NCBI RefSeq assembly: GCF_014199625.1
Contig: NZ_JACHNY010000007.1
Coordinates: 122,226 to 186,225 of the forward strand
Direction: 5' to 3'
Origin: Sphingomonas abaci
GTDB lineage: Bacteria > Pseudomonadota > Alphaproteobacteria > Sphingomonadales > Sphingomonadaceae
Length of the DNA stretch: 64,000 nt
The translations under genes were made by a program, and so were the position numbers. Position 1 is the first letter of the stretch, and the number at the start of each line of letters is the position of its first letter. This document shows positions 8,892-18,280 of this stretch, in pieces. The notes below the pieces were generated by a model. The model searched no databases. It worked only from the letters and a program-made list of their open reading frames with translations, and was not told where the DNA came from.

Positions 8892-11411
8892 ATGCAGGTT
8901 CCGCCCCTCGGCCTTGGATGGCGCGCGTTCGGCCCGATGTCGCTCGGCGCGCTCGCGACCGCCGCGGCGGCGCAGGTGACGGTGGTGCCGCCCTATCCCG
9001 ACCAAGGCGGCGCGGCGGAGACGGTGGCGAGCAGCGCCACCGGCACGCCGGGCGCGCGTCGCTTCACCTGGTCGACCAGCCAGGTCCAGCGCGACGACGG
9101 TCCCCAGCGTCGCACCGTGACCGAGGGGACCGGCCCCTATGTCGCCAGCGGCAGCGCGCGGTTCGACGCGCTGTTCGCGCTCGCCATCGACGACGCGCGC
9201 CAGGCTTCGGTCGAGGCGATCAAGGACGACGCCTATAATGGCGGCCGCCCGATCGCCTGCCATTGTTTCGAGACCGGATCGCAATGGCATTATGTCTGGA
9301 CGAGGGACCTGTCCTATGCGCTCGACCTGGGGCTGGCAGGGATCGACCCGACCCGTGCGGTCGACAGCCTGATGTTCAAGACCAGCGATATCCGCGCGGG
9401 CGTCGCGGTGCCGCAGGAAATCCCCGCCGGTTCGCGCCAGATCGTCCAGGACACCGGATCGGGTGGAAGCTGGCCGATCAGCAGCGACCGCACCGCCTGG
9501 GCGCTGGGCGCGGAGCGGACGCTCGCCAATCTCGACGGCGCGGCCCGCGACCGCTTCGCGCGTCAGGCGCTGACCGCGCTCACCGGCACGCTGGAGGCGG
9601 ACCGGGTCGCCGCCTACGACCCGCGCGACGGGCTCTATGGCGGCGAGCACAGCTTCCTCGACTGGCGCGACCAGACCTACGCGCCGTGGATCCTCGACGA
9701 CCTGGCGGCGATGGCGCAGATGAAGGGGCTGTCGACCAACATCCTCCACTATCGCGCGCTCCGCCTCACCGCGCGGCTGGCGGGCGAGCAGGGGCAGCCG
9801 GCGCTGGCCGCGCGCTATGACGGCTGGGCCAGCGCACTGCGCGGCGCGATCACGCGCGGCTTCTGGGATGCGCAGGCGGGGCTGTTCGCCACCTATGTCA
9901 GCGCCGACGTGACGCCTTACCGGATCGCCAAATACGACCTGCTCGGCAACGACCTGGCGATCCTGTCGGGCATCGCCGACGAGCCCCAAGCGCGCACCAT
10001 CCTGTCGCGCTATCCCTTCGCGCCATTCGGGCCGCCGGTGGTCTGGCCACAGGCACCGGGCCAGTTCGTCTATCACAACCGCGCGCAATGGCCGTTCGTC
10101 ACCGCCTATACGCTGGCGGCGGCGGCACGGGCCGGCCATGTCGCCGCCGCCGACCGCAGTCTGGACGCGCTGATGCGCGGCGCGGCGCTGCACCTGTCGA
10201 ACATGGAGAATCTCGAATGGCTGACCGGCCGCTCGCGCTTCGACGACGGGCCGGAGATCAACGCGCGCCGCCAGCTCTGGTCGGTCGGCGGCTATATCGG
10301 CGCGGTCGCGTCTACGATCTTCGGCTGGCATCCGGAGGCGGCCGGGGTGCGCGTCGCGCCGTTCCTCACCACCCATATGCGCTCGTTGTTGGGGCCCGGC
10401 GACACTACGACGCTGGCGCGGCTCGACTATGCGGGCCACCGGATCGCGATCACGCTCCACCTGCCGCCCCAGGCAGCGGCGGGCGGGTTCTATCCGGTCG
10501 CCCGCGTGCTGCTCAACGGCCGCCCCGCCCCCGCCCGGATCACCGCGCGCGACCTGACGCCGGGCGACAACCGGATCGCGGTGACGTTCGGCACGCCGCA
10601 GCGCTCCGCCGACCGCGTCGCCGGCGTGGCGGCGATCCCGGCGACCAGCCATGACGACCCGCGCGCCTTCATGCCCGCGACGCCGACCCTGACCGCCACC
10701 GCCGGAGCGGGCGGCGTGACGCTGGCGATCGGCGGCCCCGCGCCCGCCGCGCCGGTCCGCTACACGCTGCTGCGCGACGGCCGGCCGGTGGCGCAGCATC
10801 TGCGCACGGCGACCTGGACCGACCGGCGCCGCGATGCCGATCGAACCACCTGCTACAGCGCGGTCGCGACCTTCACCGGCAGCGGCCTTGCCTCGCAGCC
10901 CTCGGCGGCGACGTGCGTCCGTGCGACGTCGGCGCAGACCATCGCGATCGACGACCCGCGCATGTCCGGCACCGGCCGCCGCCTGCCCGCCGGCATCGAC
11001 GGCGTGGCGGAGCCGACGCTGCTACTGGGTACGGGCGCGCGGGCGAGCATCGCCGATGTGACGATCCCCAGCGCCGGCACCTATGCGATCAGCCTGCGCT
11101 ACGACAATCATGTCGGGCCGCTCAACACCGGCATCACCAATGGCGTGAAGCGGCTGACCCTGACCGGCCCCAGGGGCAGCACGGGCGGGATCGTCCAGAT
11201 GCCGCACATCCGGGCGCAAGGGGAAAGCCACCCATTGCGCGCCTCGACCCGAATCTATGCCACGCTGCCCGCCGGCCGCTACCGGCTGGACCTCGGCGAC
11301 TTCCTCAACATGAGCGCGCTCGCCGCCAACGCCACCTACAAGGGCCAGGGCGGCCCCGACGGACCGGTCAACGCCGTGCGGATCGCGGCGGTGCTGATCG
11401 ATCCGGTGTGA
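8892..11411 (+). CDS. Exported six-hairpin glycosidase-like protein
   Basis: 839 residues. The N-terminus (LGALATAAAAQ near residue 28) looks like a signal peptide, so it is probably periplasmic or outer-membrane. The middle (about 80-510) looks like an (alpha/alpha)6-barrel glycosidase: WHYVWTRDLSYALDLGL, GGSWPISSDRTAWALGAER, FLDWRDQTYAPW and ALHLSNMENLEWLTG are acidic- and Trp-rich blocks of the kind that line sugar-binding sites. The C-terminal 300 residues look like Fn3-like and carbohydrate-binding beta modules. NCBI-style annotation for relatives is 'six-hairpin glycosidase-like'. The exact sugar and glycoside-hydrolase family are unknown. A GGGAGAG ribosome site precedes the ATG. Confidence 0.75.
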   Translation: MQVPPLGLGWRAFGPMSLGALATAAAAQVTVVPPYPDQGGAAETVASSATGTPGARRFTWSTSQVQRDDGPQRRTVTEGTGPYVASGSARFDALFALAIDDARQASVEAIKDDAYNGGRPIACHCFETGSQWHYVWTRDLSYALDLGLAGIDPTRAVDSLMFKTSDIRAGVAVPQEIPAGSRQIVQDTGSGGSWPISSDRTAWALGAERTLANLDGAARDRFARQALTALTGTLEADRVAAYDPRDGLYGGEHSFLDWRDQTYAPWILDDLAAMAQMKGLSTNILHYRALRLTARLAGEQGQPALAARYDGWASALRGAITRGFWDAQAGLFATYVSADVTPYRIAKYDLLGNDLAILSGIADEPQARTILSRYPFAPFGPPVVWPQAPGQFVYHNRAQWPFVTAYTLAAAARAGHVAAADRSLDALMRGAALHLSNMENLEWLTGRSRFDDGPEINARRQLWSVGGYIGAVASTIFGWHPEAAGVRVAPFLTTHMRSLLGPGDTTTLARLDYAGHRIAITLHLPPQAAAGGFYPVARVLLNGRPAPARITARDLTPGDNRIAVTFGTPQRSADRVAGVAAIPATSHDDPRAFMPATPTLTATAGAGGVTLAIGGPAPAAPVRYTLLRDGRPVAQHLRTATWTDRRRDADRTTCYSAVATFTGSGLASQPSAATCVRATSAQTIAIDDPRMSGTGRRLPAGIDGVAEPTLLLGTGARASIADVTIPSAGTYAISLRYDNHVGPLNTGITNGVKRLTLTGPRGSTGGIVQMPHIRAQGESHPLRASTRIYATLPAGRYRLDLGDFLNMSALAANATYKGQGGPDGPVNAVRIAAVLIDPV

Positions 11412-11429
11412 TCGTCCGTCTCGGCGCGA

Positions 11430-12803
11430 TCAGAAGCTTTCCTCGGCATAGACGCGCGAGACGTCGCCGCCCCAGGCGCCATGATAGCGATCGAGCAGCG
11501 ACTGCGCCGGCACGACGCCGCTGCGTACGATCTCGCGCAGCGGGTCGAGGAAGCCGGTCTCGTTCTCGCCGGCCGCGTTCAGACGGCCGCGCGCGGCCAG
11601 CCCGCGATGCGCGATGTCGAGCACCTCGCCGGCGATGTCGCGCAGCTTGCCCCCGCCCGGCAGCGGTGCGTCGAGCGCCAGCGTCGGCACCGCATCGCGC
11701 AGCGCCTGGCGCTCGTCCAGCGTCCAGTGCCGGACCAGGTCCCAGGCGGCGTCCAGCGCCCCCTGGTCGTAGAGCAGCCCGACCCACAGCGCCGGCAGCG
11801 CACAGATCCGGTTCCACGGCCCCCCGTCCGCGCCGCGCATCTCCAGGAAGGTCTTGAGCCGCACCTCGGGGAATGCCGTGGACAGATGGTCGGTCCAGTC
11901 GTCCAGCGTCGGCTTCTCGCCCGGCAGCACCGACAGCTCGCCCTTCAGGAAGTCGCGGAACGACAGGCCGGCGGCGTCGATATAGCGACCCTCGCGATAG
12001 ACGAAGTACATCGGCACATCGAGCATATAGTCGGCGTACCGCTCATAGCCGAAGCCGTCCTCGAACACGAAGGGCAGCATGCCGGTGCGCGCCGGATCGG
12101 TGTCCGACCAGATATGGCTGCGGTACGACAGCTTGCCGTTGGGCTTGCCCTCGGTGAAGGGCGAGTTGGCGAACAGCGCGGTCGCCAGCGGCTGGAGCGC
12201 CAGGCCGACACGGAACTTCTGCGCCATGTCCGCTTCCGACGCATAGTCGAGATTGACCTGGATGGTGCAGGTGCGCAGCATCATGTCGAGGCCCAGGTCG
12301 CCGACCCGCGGCATGTGCCGGCGCATGATGTCGTACCGCCCCTTGGGCATCACCGGCAGGTCGGCGCGCGCCTTGTCCGGCCACATGCCCAGCCCCAGGA
12401 AGCCCAAGCCCAGTCGCTCGCCCGCTTCCTTGACCTGGGCCAGGTGCCGGCCGGTCTCGGCGCAGGTCTGGTGGAGATTGTCGAGCGGCGCGCCCGACAA
12501 TTCGAATTGGCCGGCCGGCTCCAGGCTGACGCTGCCGTCGCGGCCGCTGAGCGCGATCACCGTGTCGCCCTCGGTCACCGGCTGCCAGCCATGCCGGGTC
12601 AGGTCGGCGAGCAGGTCCCGGATGCCGCCGGGCGACGCATAGTCGGGCGCGCCGTGGTCGGCGGTGCGGTAGACGAACTTCTCGTGCTCGGTGCCAATCC
12701 GCCAGCGTTCCGCCGGCTTCTCGCCGCGCGCGAAGCTGGCGATCAACTGGTCGCGCGATTCGATGATCGGCGAGCGCTGGGGGTCGGCGGTCTTGGTGGT
12801 CAT
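11430..12803 (-). CDS. gshA: Glutamate-cysteine ligase
   Basis: 457 residues, the usual size of the alphaproteobacterial/plant-type enzyme (GCS2 family). It joins L-glutamate and L-cysteine with ATP, the first step of glutathione synthesis in the cytoplasm. Recognisable blocks are RIGTEHEKFVY (about 36-46), VSLEPAGQFELSGAP (about 91-105), TCTIQVNLDYASEADM and LKTFLEMRGAD (about 320-330), all in the expected order. It converges with the glycosidase gene, with 18 bases between the ends. No regulator binding site is evident. Confidence 0.93.
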   Translation of the reverse strand: MTTKTADPQRSPIIESRDQLIASFARGEKPAERWRIGTEHEKFVYRTADHGAPDYASPGGIRDLLADLTRHGWQPVTEGDTVIALSGRDGSVSLEPAGQFELSGAPLDNLHQTCAETGRHLAQVKEAGERLGLGFLGLGMWPDKARADLPVMPKGRYDIMRRHMPRVGDLGLDMMLRTCTIQVNLDYASEADMAQKFRVGLALQPLATALFANSPFTEGKPNGKLSYRSHIWSDTDPARTGMLPFVFEDGFGYERYADYMLDVPMYFVYREGRYIDAAGLSFRDFLKGELSVLPGEKPTLDDWTDHLSTAFPEVRLKTFLEMRGADGGPWNRICALPALWVGLLYDQGALDAAWDLVRHWTLDERQALRDAVPTLALDAPLPGGGKLRDIAGEVLDIAHRGLAARGRLNAAGENETGFLDPLREIVRSGVVPAQSLLDRYHGAWGGDVSRVYAEESF

Positions 12804-12888
12804 GGCGCGCCCTTACGCGGGCCCGCGGGCAGACGCCAGCCGGGATTGCGCCGATCCCGGTCAGCCGCCAGCCGGCAGGTGATTTTTC

Positions 12889-13890
12889 CTATTGCGCCAA
12901 CAGCTTGTACAGGCCGAGCTTGGCCGCCACGGCACGCAGCCGGAACTTGCGGTCGAACTTCTGGCGGGTGAAGGGCTGATAGGGGCGGACCGGCGTCGGC
13001 GCGGTCAGGTCGGCCGGATGGTCGAACAGGCCGGCGCGCTCGGCATCGACCAGCCAGTTCTTGGCGACGCCGCCGGCATGGAGGCATTTCGCCGATTTCA
13101 GGTCGAGATCGCGCAGCATCGCCACGCCGTCGCGCCCCATCTTGCGCCGCAGCCGCACCGACACGCTATTGGCGAAGCAATGCCAGGCGGTGGGATCGAA
13201 ATAGCCGCCCCCCTCCTGCATGGCGAGCGCCGCCCACACGATCGACTCGACATGCATCGACCAGGCGGGCAGCGCCGCGTCGCCCAGCTCGACCAGCAGC
13301 GTCTCCAGATAGGCCCAGTCGATGCCACGCACCTGCGCGACGCCGATATCGGTATGGTCGGCCAGCGCCACGCCCTGGTCGAAGGCGGTCTCGACCACGT
13401 CCTGCGGCAACAGGCAGTTGGGCCCCTGCCACATCAGCAGCACGCCGCGCGCAGGCGCCGGCTCGAAGGTGAAGCGGTTCGGGAAATAGACGTCGGGATC
13501 GATGATGACGACCGGCCGGCCCTCGGCCACGACCAGCGCGGGATCGGTGATCTTGCGCCAGCAGGGATGGCCATTACGGAACCGACGCACCGCCGGCTGC
13601 CCGGCGAGCCGTTCCTCGGCGATCGCATCCACCGCCGCCTTGCCGATGACGCTCCAGTCGCTGTGGCGGGGCGCGTCGACCTCCTGGAGCGCGGCGGTGA
13701 TCGCGGCGACGTCCTTGTCGCCATCGGTGACGACGATCAGCTCGATCGGCTCGGCGACGTTGCGGATCAGGCTGGCCAGGCACGCCTTGGCATAGCGCAG
13801 CGAGCCCGCACCCATCACGCAGACCACCGCGCGCCGTTCGCCGGTGCCGGTGCCCGTGGCCGGGCCGCTGTTCGTCGTCGCTGCGGTCAT
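12889..13890 (-). CDS. Glycosyltransferase-like protein (GT-A type), unknown substrate
   Basis: 333 residues. After a Thr/Gly-rich start (about 17 residues) comes a Rossmann-like strand AVVCVMGAGSLRYAKACLASL and ELIVVTDGDKD, then VVIIDPDVYFPNRF near residue 130, which reads as a DxD-type metal and nucleotide-sugar site of GT-A glycosyltransferases. The GWAY/LLVELGDAALPAW and ALPAWSMHVES parts would form the acceptor side. No signal peptide or membrane segment is present. It stands between gshA and rsmE on the same strand, with wide gaps, so it is probably its own unit. Donor and acceptor are unknown. Confidence 0.6.
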   Translation of the reverse strand: MTAATTNSGPATGTGTGERRAVVCVMGAGSLRYAKACLASLIRNVAEPIELIVVTDGDKDVAAITAALQEVDAPRHSDWSVIGKAAVDAIAEERLAGQPAVRRFRNGHPCWRKITDPALVVAEGRPVVIIDPDVYFPNRFTFEPAPARGVLLMWQGPNCLLPQDVVETAFDQGVALADHTDIGVAQVRGIDWAYLETLLVELGDAALPAWSMHVESIVWAALAMQEGGGYFDPTAWHCFANSVSVRLRRKMGRDGVAMLRDLDLKSAKCLHAGGVAKNWLVDAERAGLFDHPADLTAPTPVRPYQPFTRQKFDRKFRLRAVAAKLGLYKLLAQ

Positions 13891-13972
13891 GTCTGTCGTC
13901 CTGCCCGTTCCCGTTGCGGGGGTGTCTGCCCGGTGCGGCCGCGCCGTGCAAGCACCGGTGAACGATCGGGGA

Positions 13973-14719
13973 TCATGCGCGCCAGTCGCCCGCCGCCGCC
14001 ATCCACAGCGCCACCGCCGCCGCCGCCGCCGTGTCGGCGCGCAGGATGCGGGGGCCGAGCGCGACGCCGACCGCCGCCGGATGCGCCCGTATCGACGCGC
14101 GCTCCTCGGCGTCGAAGCCGCCCTCCGGCCCGATCAGGATCGCCGCCGGGCCGGGCCGGGCCGCCATCGCGTCGAACGCCGGCTCGCCCCCCGTCTCGTC
14201 GGCGAAGAACAGCGCGCGCTCCGCCGGCCAGTCGCGCAGGAGCGCCGGCAGCTTCATGGGTTCGGCGAGTTGGGGCAGCGCGGTGCGGTCGCACTGCTCC
14301 GCCGCCTCGACCAGATGCGCGCGCAGCCGCTCGCCATTGGGCTTGTCGACCACGGTGCGCCGGGTGACGACCGGGACCAGCCGGGCGACGCCCAGCTCGC
14401 ACGCCTTCTCCGCCATCCAGTCGACCCGCCCCTTCTTCAGCGGCGCGGCGCACAGCCACAGGTCGGGCACCGGCTCGCGCGGGCGGAGCAACGTGTCGAC
14501 GGAGAGCGTGACGTCGCGCTTGCCGGCCGCCGCCACGGTGGCGAGCCATTCGCCGGTGCGGTCGTCGAACAGCTTGACCGGCGCGCCCGGCTTCAGCCGC
14601 ATCACCGACAGCAGGTAATGCGCCGCCGGTCCGTCGAGCCGGCGTGGGCCGGCGGCGAGTTCCTCGTCGACGAACAGCCGCGGCGTCGATTGGGGGGGCC
14701 AGGCGGGGGTGGCGGGCAT
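13973..14719 (-). CDS. rsmE: 16S rRNA (uracil-1498-N3)-methyltransferase
   Basis: 248 residues. RsmE methylates N3 of U1498 in helix 44 of 16S rRNA using S-adenosylmethionine. The N-terminal PUA-like domain (RLFVDEEL, HYLLSVMRLKPG) and the C-terminal SPOUT knot domain are clear; knot signatures are LIGPEGGFDAEE (about 205-216) and LGPRILRADTA (about 229-239), plus KACELGVARLVPV. The ATG at 14719 was chosen because the protein then starts right before the PUA domain. The start codon overlaps by one base the stop of a small upstream hydrophobic frame. Confidence 0.93.
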   Translation of the reverse strand: MPATPAWPPQSTPRLFVDEELAAGPRRLDGPAAHYLLSVMRLKPGAPVKLFDDRTGEWLATVAAAGKRDVTLSVDTLLRPREPVPDLWLCAAPLKKGRVDWMAEKACELGVARLVPVVTRRTVVDKPNGERLRAHLVEAAEQCDRTALPQLAEPMKLPALLRDWPAERALFFADETGGEPAFDAMAARPGPAAILIGPEGGFDAEERASIRAHPAAVGVALGPRILRADTAAAAAVALWMAAAGDWRA

Positions 14720-14877
14720 CAGCGTCTCCGGCGGAGCAGGCGGCGACCGATCCACCAGAGCGCCGCCGACGCCACGACCGCCAGGATCGCCGCGCCCGCC
14801 ACCGCCCCGGCGACGCGGAAGATCGCCCAGAACAGCGCCTCGACGAAGCGCCCGACCGCGACCGAGAGGCCGATCAA
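14719..14877 (-). CDS. Possible small membrane protein (52 aa)
   Basis: An open frame ends in a TGATG overlap with rsmE and could start at a TTG (14877). The product would be a short protein with a hydrophobic core (AGAVAGAAILAVVASAALWW) and a very basic tail (IGRRLLRRRR), a reasonable single-pass membrane peptide. The tight overlap with rsmE supports it; the lack of ATG/GTG and of a clear ribosome site speaks against it. Function unknown. Confidence 0.35.
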   Translation of the reverse strand: MIGLSVAVGRFVEALFWAIFRVAGAVAGAAILAVVASAALWWIGRRLLRRRR

Positions 14878-14954
14878 GAGGATGCGCGCCGAGGCATGAT
14901 GCCCGCCGGGATAGCGGCTGATCGGGGGAGCGGCAAATCAGCCCTGGGCGCTCG

Positions 14955-15042
14955 TGCTGCCGCACAGGCGAGAGCCCGGGACCAAGCAGACCAACGCCTT
15001 GGCGGTTCGCGCCATCCCCGGCTCCTGCGTCCGCGGCGGCAG
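14955..15042. repeat. REP-like inverted pair (R3), degenerate
   Basis: The left arm 14955-14980 (CTGCCGC ... AGAGCCCGGG) and the right arm 15016-15042 (CCCCGGCTCCTGC ... GCGGCAG) are imperfect inverted copies. The unit resembles the AGCCCAGGG-type REP units at 26095 and 38904. It fills most of the gap between rsmE and ubiA. Confidence 0.55.
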
Positions 15043-15155
15043 GCCGTTGCGCGTCGCGGAGGCCCCCTTCCGCCCGCATCGGGGCCTGGCGTCTTCGCCT
15101 GACCATCCCCCACCTCCGAGGTGACGCCGCCGCCCGCCTGCGATAAGGCCGGGCG

Positions 15156-16064
15156 ATGACCATCGGCATCGTTCCCGACAGCGAGCATCGCGGGCTCGTC
15201 GCGCGCCTCCCTGCGACCCTGCGCGGGCTGGCGCTGCTCGCCCGGTTCGACCGGCCGATCGGCTGGTGGCTGCTGTTCTGGCCCGGCGCCTGGGGCGTGG
15301 CGCTCGCCGGCGGGGCGGCGACGCGCTGGCCGCTGATCCTGTGGATCCTGGTCGGATCGATCGCGATGCGCGGCGCGGGCTGCGTCTATAACGACATCGT
15401 CGACCGCGACCTGGACGCGCGCGTCGCGCGCACCGCGCTGCGTCCCATCCCCAGCGGCCTCGTCTCGCTGCGCACCGCCTGGCTGTGGCTGGTCGCGCTC
15501 AGCCTGGTCGGGCTGGTGGTGCTGGTGCAGCTCCGCCCGCTCGCCGCCGCCGTCGCGCTCGCCAGCCTGGCGCCGGTGGCGGCCTATCCGTTCATGAAGC
15601 GGATCACCTGGTGGCCGCAGGCCTGGCTGGGGCTGGTCTTCTCCTGGGCGGCGCTGGTCGGGTGGAGCGAGACGGCGGGCGACCTGTCCGCGCCCGTCTG
15701 GTGGCTCTACCTGGGCGCGATCCTGTGGGTGATCGGCTACGACACCATCTATGCCTTGCAGGACCGGGAGGACGACGCGCTGATCGGGGTCCGTTCCTCC
15801 GCGCTCCGGATGGGCCGCCGGGTGCGCGGCGGCGTCGCGGGCTTCTATGCCGGCGCGCTCCTCGCCTGGGGGCTGGCGATCTGGAGCGTGCGGCCCGACC
15901 CGCTGGCGGTCGCCGCGCTGGTCCCGGCGGCGGTCCATCTCGGCTGGCAGGTCGCGACGCTCCGGCCCGACGACGGCGCCGGGGCGCTGGCCCGGTTCCG
16001 CAGCAACCGCTTCGCCGGCCTGCTGCTGTTCCTCGCCTTTCTGGTCGTCGGCCTCAGCCGTTAG
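15156..16064 (+). CDS. ubiA: 4-hydroxybenzoate polyprenyltransferase
   Basis: 302 residues with about eight membrane segments. UbiA attaches the polyprenyl chain to 4-hydroxybenzoate in ubiquinone synthesis at the inner membrane. The first Asp-rich motif NDIVDRDLDARVARTALRP (about 79-97) and the second, YDTIYALQDREDD (about 195-207), are intact; both bind the Mg-pyrophosphate. FDRPIGWWLLFWPGAWG near the start is the usual opening. The ATG at 15156 begins right after a REP-filled gap. It is the first gene of a short plus-strand run with pmbA and a phosphatase. Confidence 0.95.
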   Translation: MTIGIVPDSEHRGLVARLPATLRGLALLARFDRPIGWWLLFWPGAWGVALAGGAATRWPLILWILVGSIAMRGAGCVYNDIVDRDLDARVARTALRPIPSGLVSLRTAWLWLVALSLVGLVVLVQLRPLAAAVALASLAPVAAYPFMKRITWWPQAWLGLVFSWAALVGWSETAGDLSAPVWWLYLGAILWVIGYDTIYALQDREDDALIGVRSSALRMGRRVRGGVAGFYAGALLAWGLAIWSVRPDPLAVAALVPAAVHLGWQVATLRPDDGAGALARFRSNRFAGLLLFLAFLVVGLSR

Positions 16065-16101
16065 GTTGCGCGAGGGAAGGCCCGCCCTTAAGTCCGAGGG
16101 C

Positions 16102-17460
16102 ATGTTGTCCCCCGACCAGGCGCGCGATCGCGCCCAAGACATCGTCACGCGCGCCACCCGGGCCGGTGCCGATGCCGCCGATGCCGTGTTCGCCGCCGAC
16201 AGCGCGCTGGAGATTTCGGTGCGGCTCGGCAAGCTGGAGGATGTCGGCCGGTCGGAAAGCGCCGAACTGGGCCTGCGCGTCTTTGTCGGCCGGCGATCCG
16301 CCAGCGTGTCCACCTCCGACCTGTCGGATGCGGCGCTGGGCGCGCTGGTCGAGCGCGCCGTCGCGATGGCGCGCGAGGCGCCGGAGGATCGCTGGGCCGG
16401 CCTCGCCCCCGCCGAACGGCTGCTGCACGGCGCGCCGCCGCAGCTCGACCTGGACGACCAGGCGAACGGCCAGCCGGAGCCCGCGCCCGAGGCCCTGCGC
16501 GACCTGGCGCTGGCGGCCGAGGATGCGGCGCGCGCCGTCCCCGGGGTCACCAACAGCGAGGGCGGCGGGGCCAGCGCTTCGCGCAGCCTGTGGGCGCTGG
16601 CCACCTCGACCGGTTTCGCGGGCGCCTATGCCGCGACCGGATACGGCCTGTCGGCGAGCGTGCTGGCCGGCGAGGGCAGCGGGATGCAGCGCGACTATGC
16701 GCATCACGGGGCGCGCAAGCGCCAGCATCTCGACAGCCCCGAGGCGATCGGCCGCGAAGCGGGCGAGCGCGCGGTCGCGCGGCTGAACCCGGGCCGCCCG
16801 GCCAGCGGCGCGATGCCGGTGGTGTTCGACCCGCGCGTTGGCGGATCGCTGGTCGGCCATCTGGTCGGCGCGATCGGCGGCGCCGCGATCACCCGCCGGA
16901 CCAGTTTCCTGCTCGATTCGCTCGGGCAACCGGTGCTGTCGCCCGGCCTGTCGGTGCGCGACGATCCGCATCGCCCGCACGGTTTGCGCTCACGCCCGTT
17001 CGATGGCGAGGGACTGGCCGTCTCCCCCACCGCGATCGTCGAGGACGGGGTGCTCGAGACCTGGCTGCTCGACTCCGCCGCCGCGCGGCAATTGGGGCTG
17101 GAGCCGACCGGCCATGCCAGCCGCGGCGTCGGCGGCGCGCCGGGCGTTTCGACCAGCAACCTCTATCTCGACGGCGGCAAGCTGCCGGTCGGGACGCTGA
17201 TCGGCGACATCGCCGAGGGCGTCTATGTCACCGAGCTGATCGGCATGGGCGTCAACGGCGTCACCGGCGACTATAGCCGGGGCGCGGCCGGCTTCCTGAT
17301 CCGGAACGGCGAAATCGCCGGCCCGGTGGCGGAATTCACCATCGCCGGCAATCTCAAGGAGATGTTCCTGGCGATGACCGCCGCGAACGACCTGCGCTTC
17401 CGCTACGGCGTCAACGTGCCGACGCTGCGCATCGACGGGATGACGGTCGCGAGTGCCTGA
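16102..17460 (+). CDS. pmbA: TldE/PmbA metalloprotease-family protein
   Basis: 452 residues, the normal TldE (PmbA) size. TldD and TldE form a heterodimeric protease that degrades unfolded peptides and matures some modified peptides; TldE itself lacks the zinc site and works with TldD, which is not in this window. Characteristic stretches are [17 protein letters not shown] (about 235-251), [20 protein letters not shown] and [31 protein letters not shown]. It starts 37 bases after ubiA. Its last eight bases overlap the GTG start of the next gene, so the two are probably translated together. Confidence 0.93.
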   Translation: [452 protein letters not shown]

Positions 17461-18235
17461 CCGCTATCTCCTGGCGGCGGCGGTCGATATCGCACGCGAG
17501 GCGGGGCAGATGGCGCTCGCCCGCTGGCGCACCGATTTCCGCCGCTGGGAGAAGGAGCCGGGCAGCCCGGTGTGCGAGGTCGACCTCGACGTCGACCGGA
17601 TGCTGCGCGCGCGACTCGCCGCGCTGTTGCCGGATGCCGGCTGGCTGTCGGAGGAGACCGCCGACGCGCCCGACCGGCTGGCGCAGCGACGCGTCTGGGT
17701 GGTCGATCCGATCGACGGCACACGCGACTATATCCGGGGTCGCGACGGCTGGTGCGTGTCGATCGCCCTGGTCGAGGACGGGCATCCGGTGTTCGCGGTG
17801 CTCGATGCCCCCGCCCGACGAGAGAGCTGGGTGGCGGAGGCAGGGCGCGGCGCGTGGCGCAATGGCGTCGCGCTGGCTGTCGGCGACCGGGTGGAACTGG
17901 CGGGCACGCGGGTGCCCGCCGATGCGCTGCCCAAGGCGGACCGCGACTTCGTGCTGGTCGACAAGCCCAATTCGATCGCGCTGCGGATCGCCATGGTCGC
18001 GGCGGACGAGGCCGATCTGGTCGCGACGCTGCGCTGGGGCAATGAATGGGACATCGCCGCAGCCGTGCTGGTCGCCAGCGAGGCGGGCGCGGGCGTGTCC
18101 GACGCGCTGGGCCAGGCGCTGATGTTCAACAAGCCTGATCCGCGCGCCTTCGGCGTGTTGGTCGCCGCGCCCGGCATCCAGCAGGCGGCGATCGCCCGTC
18201 TGGAGGAACGCGCCCGCACGCTGTCGGCGGGGTAG
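17453..18235 (+). CDS. Inositol-monophosphatase-family phosphatase (CysQ-like)
   Basis: 260 residues. Metal-binding motifs of the IMPase/FBPase superfamily are present: E of LSEET (about 64-68), WVVDPIDGTRDYIRG (about 82-96) and WDIAAAVLVASEAGA (about 200-214). It is most like 3'(2'),5'-bisphosphate nucleotidases (CysQ), which clear PAP from sulfate assimilation, or bacterial inositol monophosphatases; the sequence alone does not decide. The GTG start is used because it overlaps the pmbA stop by eight bases and no other start fits the N-terminus YLLAAAVDIAREAGQ. Cytoplasmic. Confidence 0.85.
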   Translation: MPDRYLLAAAVDIAREAGQMALARWRTDFRRWEKEPGSPVCEVDLDVDRMLRARLAALLPDAGWLSEETADAPDRLAQRRVWVVDPIDGTRDYIRGRDGWCVSIALVEDGHPVFAVLDAPARRESWVAEAGRGAWRNGVALAVGDRVELAGTRVPADALPKADRDFVLVDKPNSIALRIAMVAADEADLVATLRWGNEWDIAAAVLVASEAGAGVSDALGQALMFNKPDPRAFGVLVAAPGIQQAAIARLEERARTLSAG

Positions 18236-18280
18236 CGGGCGCCATCCGTCTTCGCGCCTTCGCGTGACCGTCCTTCCCGA

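Noticed and set aside
14874..16604. A 576-residue minus-strand frame opposite ubiA and pmbA
   Set aside because: Shadow of two recognised genes; Arg/Ser/Ala-rich without domains.
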